In this document: positions 33,528 through 48,662 of the stretch, in pieces | Layout of the letters: the number at the start of each line of letters is the position of its first letter | How positions within the stretch are numbered: position 1 is the stretch's first letter | From: Silene conica | Taxonomy: Eukaryota; Streptophyta; Magnoliopsida; Caryophyllales; Caryophyllaceae | Direction: 5' to 3' | Assembly (NCBI GenBank): GCA_029255685.2 | Contig: CM055319.2 | Location: 16,214,247-16,278,246, forward strand | Length of the DNA stretch: 64,000 nucleotides | Position numbers and translations under genes: made by a program | The notes under the pieces: generated by a model | Told to the model about the DNA's origin: nothing | Seen by the model: the letters and a program-made list of their open reading frames with translations, nothing else | Database searches by the model: none

Positions 33528-36427
33528 TGTAACACCCCCATTTATTCAAGGGCCTGTACTAGGACTCCTCAAATAACTAGGGGTGTTACCATCTCGGTTT
33601 CCCGAGGCAGTAGATACAAAGGAAGATAAACAGTACTTTAATTAAGAGTTAAACTCGGTAACATGTTCTTACAACCGTAATAAAACTGTCTTATAAAAAG
33701 AAGTACAACTGATGATATAAAGACTACGGTGATCTAGACTCTAGTCTGGTCCGGATCCGAGCTCTCTCTCTTCCCGTATCTCCCACAGTCTCAAGCACCT
33801 GTCAATCTGCTCCCCAGTAAATTGGTTCATCACAGGTGTCACACGAATACACAGGGTCAACCACAAGGTTGAGTAGAGGAAAAATAAACAAACATTACTT
33901 TATATCAAAAATCATTCATCTCCACTCCGAATCACAAGACCCATTATTCTCCACACCAATCACAAGACCCATTTACTCCGCACCGATCACAAGACCCATT
34001 AACTCCGCACCAATCACAAGACCCGTTTACTCCGCACCAATCACAAGACCCATTTCTCGTTACCTCATACCGTACCGCAGAATATATAATCGAATATCAC
34101 AATCACAATATTAACATTATAACCATGGTTATCATCAAATAATAACAGTGTAGCCTTTATTAAATAAACCGTATTTCCCCTACCTGGAATAGCAGGAATG
34201 CAAATTAAGTCCAAGCTTGCTAGAAATGTTCCACACGAAACTCGCTACCTAAACACGTACACATAACGAATTAATGACCTTCCCGAACCCCTTAACAACC
34301 ATACTTACTATAAATAGAAACCTTCTATAAGTGGAATGTTTCCAAAAATGGAAACTTTCCCGAAGTAGAAACTTTCTTAAAACATTAATTCCCGACTCAC
34401 AGACTTCGACTAATTACTACCTTTAATATGATTAACATTATTAACATAACTAACTATTATTAAATCTACTAAGCATATAATATTAAACATTATTAACAAT
34501 AATAAGACTAACCATCATAATACAAAATAATAATAATAATAATATAATATACTATTAGTAGTATAATAATAATATCAATATAATAACAATATTTGTAGTA
34601 TAACCATTCACGTAAAACGCAACCCCACGAACACCACGCTTGCGACCCACTTCCACCCGTCGTCAGCCACCACGCCAGCAGGCAGCAACCCCTCGACCAG
34701 CCGGTGAGTTGAACCGTGTCGGGTTTCAATACGCAACCCTCGACTCGACAATTCGCGTAAAACAGGCCCGACAACCACCTTGTAACACCTTCGCTATTAC
34801 CGACAACCAGCCACCCTTCCGACAACCTCCGGCGAGGTGAACCAAGGCCCCTACCAGGCCGGATTCCTCACCCAACCACCGTAAACCCGACTACCCTACT
34901 CCCTGTCGACACTACCACTAACCCGACACCACCCGAAACACCGCCCTTACCGCCTGACATCTGACATCTGACTCTTACACAACGGTGGTACCACCGCGTC
35001 GACCTCCCCCGAGTCAACGGTGGTACCACCCCCCACACCCCTGCAATACGCGCAAAACCGAAAACCGAGACACACGGGGAATGCAACCTTCCCTTTTACA
35101 CCGATAAAACGAACTGTACACCACCGAAACGACCACCATACCCCTACCTGACTACCACCAGCGAAGTAAAGGAAAGTATAAACTAAGAATAAGCAAAACG
35201 AACTACCCTACGAATATAACAACACTACACGCAAACACCACGTCAACGTTGTCATACCTGATCCGTGACCAATTCGAACAGTCCTAGTCGTTCTTAGACT
35301 CGTCGTGCACGACTCCTTTCTCCTCCCTATTGAGGTGGCTGCAACGTGAGATGCTAGTTTGTGTTAGGGCTGAGCAAAAAATCCGATTATCCGATATTCG
35401 ATCCGTATCTGATCCGAAATAATGGATATCTGATCCGAAAAGTGGTTCGGTTTGGATACCCGTATCCGAAATATTTGGATATCGGATCAAATACGGATAT
35501 CAGGTTTAAAAATTTAGATATCCGATATCCGAAAGTTATTGGATCAAATATCAAATATCGGATCGGATACCCGATATCCGTTAATATCGTGTACGAGGAC
35601 TTGTATTTTTCAATGTTAATCTTTGTATTTGGCGGACTATTTTGCTCGGTGACTTATGTATATGGAATGTCTTTGTATTTGGCGAACTATTACGCTAGTT
35701 ATCCTTGATAGGTAGCGGGTTTATGTTTGTAATATATACCGAATGAAATTAGTATTACGCTAGTTTTCTTTTTTAGTACAGTTTGACAATATATAAATTA
35801 CACAGAGCGGATATCGGATATCGGATAACTGATCCGAAATTTTCGGATATTTTCGGATACTAAATTTCGGATATCCGATCATTTCGGATCAGATCACGGA
35901 TACTAAAAATTTGGATTTTCGGATCGGATATCCGATCCGAAACTGGTTTTGGATCGGATATCCGATCCATACTCTCCCCTAGTTTGTGTATAGGTCAGAG
36001 TGGGATGTATAGATTAGGGTAGAATTAGGGTGGAGGTGCTAATATATGACGGCATGAGGAGGAGGAGCGTGAGTGAGTTGAGGGTTTTGTTTTTTTTGTT
36101 ATGTTGTGGGCTTAAGACTAGCACGAATCACGAGGCCCACCGATGTAAGCGAAAGGGTCCCGAGATCGAACCCCACTAATAGCAAGTAACTAAGGTGTCA
36201 TTCGATACTTTATTTATCGAATATTAATAACGCTCGATAACTTACCTATAGACACGGCAATTATAGCCATAAATATCACAATAAAATGTTATAAATGTTC
36301 GGGGTATTATAGTCTTCCCCCCTTAAAATGAACTTCGTCCCGAAGTTCAACCATAGTCACGTGACAGCCAAACCAACACAGGCGAAACTTGTAACACCCT
36401 AACATTAATTGATCACAAAATGTTACA
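33528..36427 (-). repeat. Element C 5' LTR, carrying a hAT MITE
   Basis: 2900 bp as found, 2275 bp after removing the MITE and one copy of its 8-bp duplication, exactly the length of the 3' LTR without element B. Confidence 0.92.
35365..35981. mobile_element. hAT-like MITE with GGATATCCGAT repeats
   Basis: 617 bp, with termini TAGGGCTGAGCAAAAAATCC and (inverted) TAGGGGAGAGTATGGATCGG, and a perfect 8-bp target duplication GTTTGTGT (35357-35364 and 35982-35989). The other LTR of element C keeps the empty site with one GTTTGTGT near 27741. Both flanks of the element are packed with palindromic GGATATCCGATCC repeats, the usual subterminal transposase-binding type of array. No transposase is encoded. 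Confidence 0.93.
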
Positions 36428-36502
36428 AGCTCGAGGTTTGGTAATCGAGCACAAGCCGAGCAAGACCAAGCTCGGGCTCGGCTCGGCTCGTTAACACCCC
36501 TA
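36428..36502. mobile_element. hAT-like MITE, right part
   Basis: Completes the element begun at 16032. It reads CTCGGGCTCGGCTCGGCTCG then TTAACACCCCTA at the end. Confidence 0.75.
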
Positions 36503-38691
36503 CTTATAATTCAACATTTTAGTTGTCAAAAATTGCAAAATATCGGAATTTTTTTAAAGTTTAGATACTGGCTTTATTAGAGGAGTCACTAAATGAATAA
36601 TTGAAATGGTTGTGAATTCTAAAAATAAAATATTAAAAATGGAGAAAATAAGCTTTATGGGGATAGAACACTTGACCTTTTGAGGTTTGGCAAGATGTAG
36701 ACTTTTTACCATATTATGATTTTTACATGTAATACATTTTATTTTACAAATAATACATATCTAATTTCATATTAATGGGCCTCTATCAGTCCTGGGCTCT
36801 TGTCAAATGTCAACCTCAACATCCATTAGAACCGGCCATGCTGGTAACAATACTTAAGTTGATGAAGCGTAGCACAATGGTACGGATTTTGGGCTGTTCA
36901 TTACCGTCGCGACGACGATGAAGTATATGCTTGCTCTTTTTTCGTGGATGTATCATCATCGTATGCCCTACGGTGTGCTTAGTCGTGACGTAAATAGTGA
37001 TTTATCGTTATGCATAGCTTATCATTATTATTTTAGTGGTTGACATTGGCAGCTGGTTGTTGTTGGTTGTACATAGGTGTTGCGGTAGCAGCAGGGGAAC
37101 TTGAGGGTAATCATTGTCGAAAAAAGAAAAACAACATAATGATAATATGGACTCATTTTTAGTAAATAGTTTCAAGGTAACACCATTTTGATAAATACTA
37201 AATAGTTTATATTAATATCTTATTTAAGCACGAAATTTTAGGAAGGTGAGTTATAAAAAAGCAGAGTTGGAGATTTGTTAAGCTCATTTAGATCTAAAGC
37301 TCGCCAAAGGAACGAGTTAAGCCCACCCCACCCCACCACAAGGGCTCCTATGGTTCGCCACTACACGGGCCTAGACCGGGTTGTACGTCTGTTAGCCTTG
37401 CTTGGCCTGACTTGTCTTTTAGGATTTTTTTAAAAATATACTATATGAGGCCCGCCCATGGTCTGGCTCAGGCCATACATCCTCCAGCCTGGTTTGGCCC
37501 GCATCTCCCATGGACTGGTTCAAGGTGTTGCGACGTGTAGTCGGTTACGGATTACTATTGGAGTTTGGAGGATGTCACTATTGTATGGTTGTGATGTTTG
37601 GCTTTATTGTGTGATAATAATGTATACAGCTCGATAACCCAATGTTTTGTTGTTGTGAACTGTGGTGATCCATTCAGGGATGATAATAATGTATACAACT
37701 CTTATTTTACTCTTTTCTCAATGTTTGTGGCCCACAATTTCTTATTTATTCCTAATTATTCATCTCTCTCCTATCACAAAATCGCACCTAATTTTTTACA
37801 CTTATATTATTTTATACCCTAATCCTTGTGTCCAACTCAAAGGGGACAATATATGGAACAGGAAGTATATTTTATTATATTTAACTGACATGTCCCATGT
37901 ATTTCATGTGATGTCGTGTCACGTGTCGTGTCCGTGTCCGTGTCCGTTTTGGTGCTACCTAGGTTGTGCTTGATTCTCGGGACGTGGCTGGGACAAAGTC
38001 TTCATGTAGAGATGTCTTAGACTAGCTTCCGTTTTTGGTTGCACATTCTTTAGTTGTATTTTCACTCTTGAGTTCGAGACATTGTAACCTCTGAAGTTTA
38101 ATTTGTACCTTATTGTGTTTTAGTTTGGTAACTAGCCTTACTAGCTCGGGCAACCGAGATAGTAGCACTCATACATGGTAAGTGTAAGGATCCGCAAGTA
38201 CCGGACCGTGACACTATGGTAGTCTTTGATAAAGACCTTGGTATATGAGGATATTACATCTGGGTTGTCCTAGTAAAGTTGTTTTGAGACTAATTAGAAT
38301 CAATTTCGAGTCCGGGTAAAAAGCCGTCTCCATTTTCAAATTCTGTTTTCGAGTCAGAAAATTTTTAAATCCGAAAGGATATTATTTTCAGTTCTAAGTT
38401 TGAACAGTATATCTTAAACACTATTTCAAAAGATAAACTTAATCGGCATCTCCTCGAAATTCGCAAACAAGCATAAAGGAATACGATAAAAGTGATATCT
38501 CTATAATTTAGTAAGATATCGTCTTTTACAAGTCTCGAAGATGTCGCTGATGTAGCACATACCCACATTTTGACAAAACTTTTAAACTCTAATTTGATAC
38601 TCCGTATTTACATTCACGTCTACATTCTCTTATCGGAAAATTTAGAATGATTTTGACAAGCTAGTAGAACAGGGATAGTCCTATACGTACT
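36503..38691. other. Intergenic region downstream of the CRK gene
   Basis: No gene is supported. The interval holds a G/C-rich patch at 37310-37540 with GGCCCGCC and CAGGCC words resembling degraded hAT MITE ends, a short (GTGTCC)n-like run near 37915-37950, and otherwise unassigned AT-rich sequence. Confidence 0.45.
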
Positions 38692-42058
<3,367 letters not shown>

Positions 42059-42117
42059 GTCTAGGAAACAAAAATCATGTTCTTTTGTGAAGTAGAAATT
42101 TATTCATTTGGATCACC

Positions 42118-42130
42118 TATATAAGGTCAA
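42118..42130 (-). promoter_or_regulatory. W-box directly upstream of TATA box of the CRK gene
   Basis: The minus strand reads TTGACC followed at once by TTATATAGG, about 60-70 bp before the ATG. TTGACC is a WRKY-binding W-box core and TTATATA a plausible TATA box, which would give a 5' UTR of roughly 30 nt. WRKY control of CRK genes is established in other plants; here it is inferred from sequence alone. Confidence 0.5.
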
Positions 42131-44224
42131 AGGGATGTGGAGCATGATTGCCTCCTGTGGGGCTAAACCACATGGGACAACCCATCAATGCCACGACGTT
42201 CGTACTAATGTTAAAGAACATGTTTTGGTTAAGACCGACCTATAGTACAATAAAGTGCGCTCTTAAGTTTTCCGAATAAGTTTAGCTTAATTTTAAAAGC
42301 CTATTCCAGAACCATAAATCCTCACCCAGTTTATGGACTACTGAAATCGTTCAACCCCAGCTAGTACAAACCTATTCGACGTAATATAGCAGAACACTTG
42401 CCTAAAATCTGTTGCAACTACTTATTATGCGGGCCCCAGCCAAAAAACGATCCACCTTTCGCAAACAATGAAACGATAAACACTAGTGGTTGTAATTTAT
42501 CCCATTTGTTTCACTATATTTAAGGCCATATTTCATCATTCCAAAAATGTTTGTGAAAGCATATGGTGGCACATGAAAACGGAGTTATGTGGCAAGCTTA
42601 TCAACCTAGTGTCTTAACTTCAGCTGTGAACAAACTTATTAATTCAGCTCACAGGCTGTAAGTTGGGTGAGGGGGACCAGAGAAGGGGAAACATACAGAA
42701 AGAAAAAGAGTATGTTCGTCTTTACTCAAATCCTAGCCAGCTATTTACTGTTCTTCAAAATGTCAAGTTATGAAAGTAACAGGATTGACAGCAGTGTGCC
42801 TTGTCTTGTGTACAGTATACGCATTTCATCTTCATTTGTTGCTGCTAAAATGTTGAATAAATATGTTTTCATGGAACTTTTGATACCCGAACATAGAAAC
42901 AATAGAGAAGATACTCTAGTATTGAATACGGTCAAACCGATCTCCTCAAGTAATCACTGGCATAGCTAGGGGGTTAGCAGGGGCACTCGTCATCGCTAGA
43001 CAAAATTTCAACATGCAAAGCATGGACATTTGGAGAAACTCCGATCTTCCTAAATGTTACTCCATGGCTTTAATCATATGAAATGTAACAAAAACTTACA
43101 GAGTTACAGCTGATTGTTCTTGGGTGCAAAGCATAAGCATTAGTTGATCATTGTATGCATAGACATATAGACTGTCCCTGCAATGAATAATAGAATATGT
43201 CACATACATCTCTTGTCAGTAATTTACAAAGTTGATAATTTTAATACTTTATGGAAACAATAGGCATGTGCAGAAATGAAGTGATGGGCCATGAAGTAAT
43301 AGAGCATACAACAGTCTTTATCAAGAAGAAGAAAAGTGTAATCTCAAACACAATCAAAAGTCAAACTACTAATTTCACTTGGGGGCCTATCAATGTACAA
43401 TGCTACTAAGTACTGACAGCTCTTGTACAAACCTCATCGTAATCCCGTAAATCGCTACTCTTGCATAACCAGTTTACGCGTACAACATAGTTACGATTAA
43501 TATATAACTAAATGAGATATATAACATGTAACACACTTGTTTTAAACAAAAAAGGTCTCGTTTTAGTCGACGGCTTCAGCAAAATTGCTCAACCCCCAAT
43601 TGAGCAAATTAAACATTTGTTGTCTGATAAAAAAATTAATTAAGACCGTTATATATACCTTCAACAGTCTCATTTCGTACTTATTTTACGATCACAATGA
43701 AGGGCCATAATTGTTGAATGAAGAAAAGGGCACAGCAGCATTGGACCCATTAGACCAGTCTTTCAGCTAAGCGTTTCGTCAAACAGGTCGTATGCATGGG
43801 CCAATTTTCACAATAAATGAGATCGTCACGCCCACTTGAACATTTCAGTGTAGGGAATTTAAACTTATCTGAAAATGTCTTGAGATGCACACTCTTTAAT
43901 ACAATGCCGTCATTTGTAGTCGGTGCATCAATATGTTGTTCTTAAAAGACTTATAACGGAGTTATGGTTCATAGGTTGTTGGCAGTGGTGGGAGTTTTAT
44001 GTTGGCAGTTGGCACCATATACTGATTTTAAGCCCTTATTTTGGGAAAGCCAATTCTGTATACTATTCGTTTATCCTATTTTCGTGTCATTTTGGAACAA
44101 AATCAAACTCGAAAAATATAAATTCTTTTAAAAAAAAGTCGGTTTTCTATTAATGAACTAATTATGTTCGTGTGAAAATCATGGGATTGTAATGGGCATT
44201 ATTTTCGTATATTATTAAAAATAA
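42131..44224. other. Upstream intergenic region of the CRK gene
   Basis: Distal promoter and intergenic DNA. Apart from the possible terminal exon at 43096-43177, I recognise no gene or element; a 100-codon open frame at 42667-42969 has no family signature. Confidence 0.45.
43096..43177 (-). pseudogene. Possible orphan terminal exon of an unknown gene
   Basis: A good acceptor (ATTATTCATTGCAG) precedes a frame reading DSLYVYAYNDQLMLMLCTQE and then QSAVTL followed by TAA. The composition is protein-like and unlike the surrounding DNA. No matching upstream exon was found to the right, so it is either an isolated gene fragment or chance. I cannot name the family. Confidence 0.25.
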
Positions 44225-44837
44225 CTAGTTTTAAACCCGTGCAAAATTGCACGGGTATCCTTTTAAAAAAATAGTACATAAATATTATTAACAAAACATG
44301 AACGATATAATTGGGCGGAATTTTAGCATTAATTTTTGTAACTTTGCTGATGAATTTTAGTCATTTGACGAAAAAAATCTGACCACAGTAACTTTAAAAT
44401 CGGAAAAAAAAAAATTATACTTCTCGTAAGTATACTAAAACTTTTTTTTTATATAGAACTAGCACGTTTGTTATTATAAACTGTTCAATAGTTTCCCAAA
44501 ATTGATTTCTTGGAATTAAAATATTTTGTTCTATAATTTTTTAGTTCATTTATAGTTACTATTTAGTATTTAAATTTCTTATTCTTATCAACTCGTGTAA
44601 TTTATTATTAATATTATTTTAATCAAAATACTGCGATTTCTGAAACAACATTAATATTTTCGTACGTACGAAGCATAAAACGTAATTATTTACGTACCAA
44701 CAAATACATAGCGGTTTTTCAGAAATTAAATTAATTTTCTTTGCTGTAGGCCCACATTTACTTTTTTTTTAAACAAAAAATTAAATGTGATAGGTGCCTT
44801 CATGAGGATGGGTTAAATGTTTTGCTATTTATATAGA
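44225..44837 (-). mobile_element. Small non-autonomous Helitron
   Basis: The left border CTAG (44225-44228) is preceded by A. It is followed by a perfect 22-bp palindrome at 44235-44256 with arms ACCCGTGCAA, so on the minus strand it ends hairpin, TTAAAA, CTAG. The right border ATATAGA is followed by T, so the 5' end on the minus strand is TCTATATAAATAGC. This fits insertion between A and T and is the cleanest Helitron of the window at 613 bp. It is non-coding. Confidence 0.75.
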
Positions 44838-46182
44838 TAAGTGTCTCGCAAGATAGGAGAAAAGATGATTTTTGAACTCATGGACAAAAACGCATGAATA
44901 CTAAAAGGTGAAAATGGTCGATACTATAATATCAAAAGGACGCACGAGGTTCTAAAAATGTAAAAAAAAATATGAAAGTTGTTGTTATCTCTAATTTGCA
45001 AGTCAGCATTAAGCAGGGGTGGATATAGGATTTACGGAATGGGGTTGTTAGTAAAATCGCATAAAAAAGACCAAAACATAATCATTCGAATCAGAGTCAT
45101 CCCTAACATTTCGAGAGCCTTGTGCGATATTTTAAAGATAGGTCTTTTTTAACAATAATTTATACCGGTTATTTTTCAATATGATTACGCTTCTTTAAAA
45201 TATCATTATAGTGAATGTCAATTGCAAATGGGATGGTGTGGGTTCAATTCTTTTTTAGAACATTTCTAATTGATTTTTGCAAATAAGATGATGCAAGTTC
45301 GATCCTTCTTGAACCTAGGTTGCTACATAAGTAAGAAAATGTTTCTACCACTAAAACGTTATAGTTTGATGAAATATAAATACAAATAAACCTATATCGT
45401 TTACTGTTTAAGATTAATAGGGGTGAATCTTATTACCCCCTGTAAATCCGCTCATACCATTAAGAGAATAATACCCTGCGTTGTGTTATACGTATCTCAT
45501 ACTCTCATATATCTATTTACAAATAAAAAATAATATTGCATTTAAAAAATTGTATGTTTTGCTTTGTTAATTTTGCCACAAAGAAGTGATATTCATGAAG
45601 ACATGTTGTAGCAAATATATGTTGGTTGATATTAAATGATGTCCCGCGAAAGTCATTCACTTATTTACGTAAGCAACCAACCAACAAACATTAATAGGAC
45701 AGTTATCATCACTAAATGAACATGTACAACTTCTACGAAACTCGGATAAACAAACTTATCCTCAATATATAGCCTATAAAAAACAATTTTATTGCATATA
45801 CACATCTCTAAATATACAATAATTATACGCCTGAGTGTGAAAACTACACTATTTAGACGAAACAAATCCAACCAAATAAGAGGTTGATCAAACTATAATC
45901 ACATACATTAATCTATTAAGAAATATATGTATATTTCAAGCAAAATAAATATTGAAGGAACAAAAAAAATGTAACTTATCCATTTCTCCATCCGTAAACA
46001 GTTGGACATGGATATAGGTGTCAAGAAAATTGGGAGAGTAGGAAAATTATTAATGACAAATTTAAGCTTAGATAATAAAGAATTTATATATGGGAACGAG
46101 AATTTCAATAGTTAGTATTTTATAAATTCAACCCTTCCAAATACATCTTAATTCTATTTTTATAGCATGTTGATACACAATA
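44838..46182. other. Non-coding interval with degenerate repeats
   Basis: GGGTGGATATAGGATTTAC near 45019 and the roughly inverted CCCCTGTAAATCCGCTC near 45436 could bound an old transposon. A 32-bp stretch (ATGACAAATTTAAGCTTAGA...) at about 46053 is repeated at about 46231 at the broken edge of the copia fossil. No gene is seen. Confidence 0.4.
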
Positions 46183-46540
46183 TCAAAAGGATATTATGAT
46201 TGGGAGCCTACGAGCTAGGGTGTTATGATTGATGACAAATTTAAGCTTAGATAATAAAGAAACTTTTGGTTTGATTAGTGAAAAAGTTGAGAACATTTTG
46301 ACTTCCTTCCCACTTTTAGATACATTGTTAACGTCAGCAAGTTTTTTTCTTAGCTCTTCAAGGTCAAGAGATATATCATTATTCTTGTTTTTAACAATTC
46401 TAAGTTCCTCTTTTAGATCATCATATTCAGAGTGTAGATCCACGATAAGACCACATTTTTGTTCAACATTTTTCTTAAGACTTATGATACACAAATTTAG
46501 ATGAGTGATTTCATCTTTAGAGGAACTACATAAGCGGGTG
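46183..46540 (-). pseudogene. Copia-type gag/coiled-coil fragment (element E), distal part
   Basis: The minus strand encodes a heptad-rich segment (LCIISLKKNVEQKCGLIVDL, DDLKEELRIVKNKNNDISLD, LEELRKKLADVNN). It is typical of the long coiled-coil that follows gag in some copia polyproteins. It is severed from its upstream part (48663 onward) by LTR sequence at 46541-48662 and truncated at the left end. Confidence 0.65.
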
Positions 46541-47022
46541 TGTAACACCCGGGTTTAAAGACCTATTTTCATACCTTAGAACGTAGACAGTCTAGTTAGA
46601 GACGAGAAAGAGGGGAGGGAGTAAGTTGGTTGTCCCTAAAGGGGAACTCGGCCTAGTACTGCATACTCGCCCAAGTGGTGGTAATTCGGTCGAGTTAAGT
46701 CAACTTGGTCAAGTCGGCCAACTCGGCTGAGTCAGCTCGGTACTCGGCTGAGTGCGGTCGATCAAGCGAATTTAATTTCTGCTTCAGGATTTATAAAGAT
46801 TTAGTTTTCTGAAAATATGTTTAGTCATCTTTCATAACCCTAAAACAAACCTCTCCCTTCTCCCTTTCCCTCTCATCTCTATTCACCATGGAGGCTAGTT
46901 GATCGACATATAAGGAGCGATCGGATTTGAGACTTAGCGTCACCTACTCTATAACGTCCGGAGGGGACGTGCACATTAAGGATTTGGGTACCCCTTGCCG
47001 CGAGCAAGTGGGGGGGATTACG
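46541..47022 (+). repeat. Gypsy-type LTR fragment with promoter-like sequence
   Basis: It begins TGTAACACCCGGGTTTAAAG. Further in, TTATAAAG is followed by AACCTCTCCCTTCTCCCTTT and a short leader, which looks like a TATA box and transcript start. The segment also holds a run of degenerate AACTCGG/GGTCGAG words. It ends in a G-run just before a second LTR-like start at 47023. Assignment to an LTR is by composition and termini only. Confidence 0.4.
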
Positions 47023-48662
47023 TGACACCCCGCGATATTACATAAAAATAAACAAGTAACTTGCAGCGGAAATACAATAATTTTTAAAAAAAAAACTTTC
47101 GACATATATAAATAAAACTTAATCGCGGAATATCAAAACAACATGCGGAAGATTGAAACTAAAGAGAAAGTAAAACTTATACAAGGTAACTGAAAATTTA
47201 CAAGGGATAAGGTATCCCTCAATAGTAACATAATTTAAATCTAAGCTAAACGTAAATAGGTAATTGTCGAATAATCAACAATGCTCGCTAGCCACACGTC
47301 TTCTCCAAACAGTACCAACCTACATACATGAAACATGTACGCCACAGTCAGTGGGGAGTAACTCGGGGTTCTCCCAGCCACTTTTTGTCAGAAAACACGT
47401 AAACGGTAATACAACACAACATATACATATGAACATGCATATACATTAATAAGTAATCAAACATGATATAATCAAATATGACAAACATGATCAAGGCATG
47501 AACCAACATGTGAAACATAATCAAAGTCATCATATGAATTATTATCAAAACAGACAATCAACCAAGTGAATGACTCAGCGGCCAACACTTGATGGCATGT
47601 TCACTCACACAAACAACAACCAAGTGATCGACTCAGAGGCCAACACTAGATGACATGGCCAATCACAGAACACACACAAGAATAGAATGAACGCCGTCAG
47701 GGAACATAACCGTTACCACTGACCGCTAGATCGCATAACCACGACACTAGCTATCGGGACGCATAACCACGACATCGACTCTATGTATAGCGTAACCGCT
47801 AACTATATGCCTAAGACCTGGCCAGACCTCTCGATGTAATAACCTTCACCGAACGACACACGGGGACCGGAGCGCATAAGCACGACCTCCAACTACGGGA
47901 GCGCATGAGCACGACCTCCGACCAATCCCGAACATAGATAAATCCCATAACTTGGGTGACATTAATTCATTACAATGGTACACAAATCGTACCACCGATA
48001 TCTATCCACAAACAAGGTAACATAATCGTTACCCGACTCAGAGTGACATAACCGTCACCCAAACACAAGCAAGGTAACATAATCGTTACCCGACTCAACT
48101 TAAGATAACATAACCGTTATCAATCAAACTCGAGCTAACATAACCGTTAACTAACTCATTTAACACATATGAGCCTCAATCCAACCAAAACAACGCTTAA
48201 GCTAGTTTCTAGAGGTTAACTTGAAGCGGGAGCCGGTTTCCCTTCCGGTTGCCCGGCCGGGGGGTCTTCCTCCTCAACTTAGCTTCTAAATACGGCTTAA
48301 ACATTCAACCATACATCCACAACGAAAACACCCAAGCATACGATTCACATGAGTATACGATAACAATAATTCATTTGACAAGTCTCATTCTACAAGTTTA
48401 CATTTCATTCGAAAATAAAACAAACTAGAATTTAAAGACAAGTTTAAGGTCGTAAACAAGTGAATTAAACCATGAAGGATGAACGGAATTTAACTCGCGA
48501 ATCATACATGCAATATATATACTTTCTAATACATGTTTTATAATGAATTAACATGCTCAAACCATGTCCGAACAAGCGGGAAAACAATGCCCGAGAACAG
48601 CCCAAAACAGCACCCAAGTTCACGCATAAAACAGCCCCAAAGCATGCCCAAATTAATATGAA
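47023..48662 (-). repeat. Truncated LTR related to element D, with hairpin arrays
   Basis: It starts TGACACCCCGCG and aligns with the D LTR in shared blocks: TTGCAGCGGAAAT near 47060, CAGTGGGGAGTAACTC at 47349, and AGCCGGTTTCCCTTCCGGTT then GCCCGGCCGGGGGGTCTTCC at 48230-48270. It carries its own hairpin units (47565-48152). No PBS or internal region adjoins it, so it is a solo or broken LTR lying inside the copia fossil. Confidence 0.75.
47565..48152. repeat. Hairpin array in the D-related LTR
   Basis: Short inverted repeats with similar loops but different arms. Examples: GGTAC/GTACC (47977-47993), GGTAAC/GTTACC (48016-48033 and 48073-48090), GTGAC/GTCAC (48043-48058), GATAAC/GTTATC (48104-48121), AGCTAAC/GTTAACT (48133-48152). 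Four of these enclose a loop of the form ATAA(C/T)C. Two longer units at 47565-47609 and 47623-47668 resemble the element D units (loop CTCAGAGGCCAACACT). Confidence 0.75.

Larger units (their letters stand above)
16495..36427 (-). mobile_element. Ty3/gypsy LTR retrotransposon C, degenerate
   Basis: The element is flanked by the 5-bp target duplication AGCTC (16490-16494 and 36428-36432). Its LTRs have ends TGTAACATTTTG...GGGTGTTACA on the minus strand and are 2275 bp once later insertions are removed. From right to left it contains the 5' LTR, the PBS (33513-33524), an untranslated leader, gag, a broken pol, a polypurine tract and the 3' LTR. Two later insertions lie inside it: element B in the 3' LTR and a hAT MITE in the 5' LTR. 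Protein motifs and the C-terminal domain resemble the chromovirus (Tekay/Del) group. Confidence 0.92.

Noticed and set aside
36880-36920. tRNA-like words (GCGTAGCACAATGGTA)
   Set aside because: No cloverleaf, T-arm or acceptor stem could be built around it.
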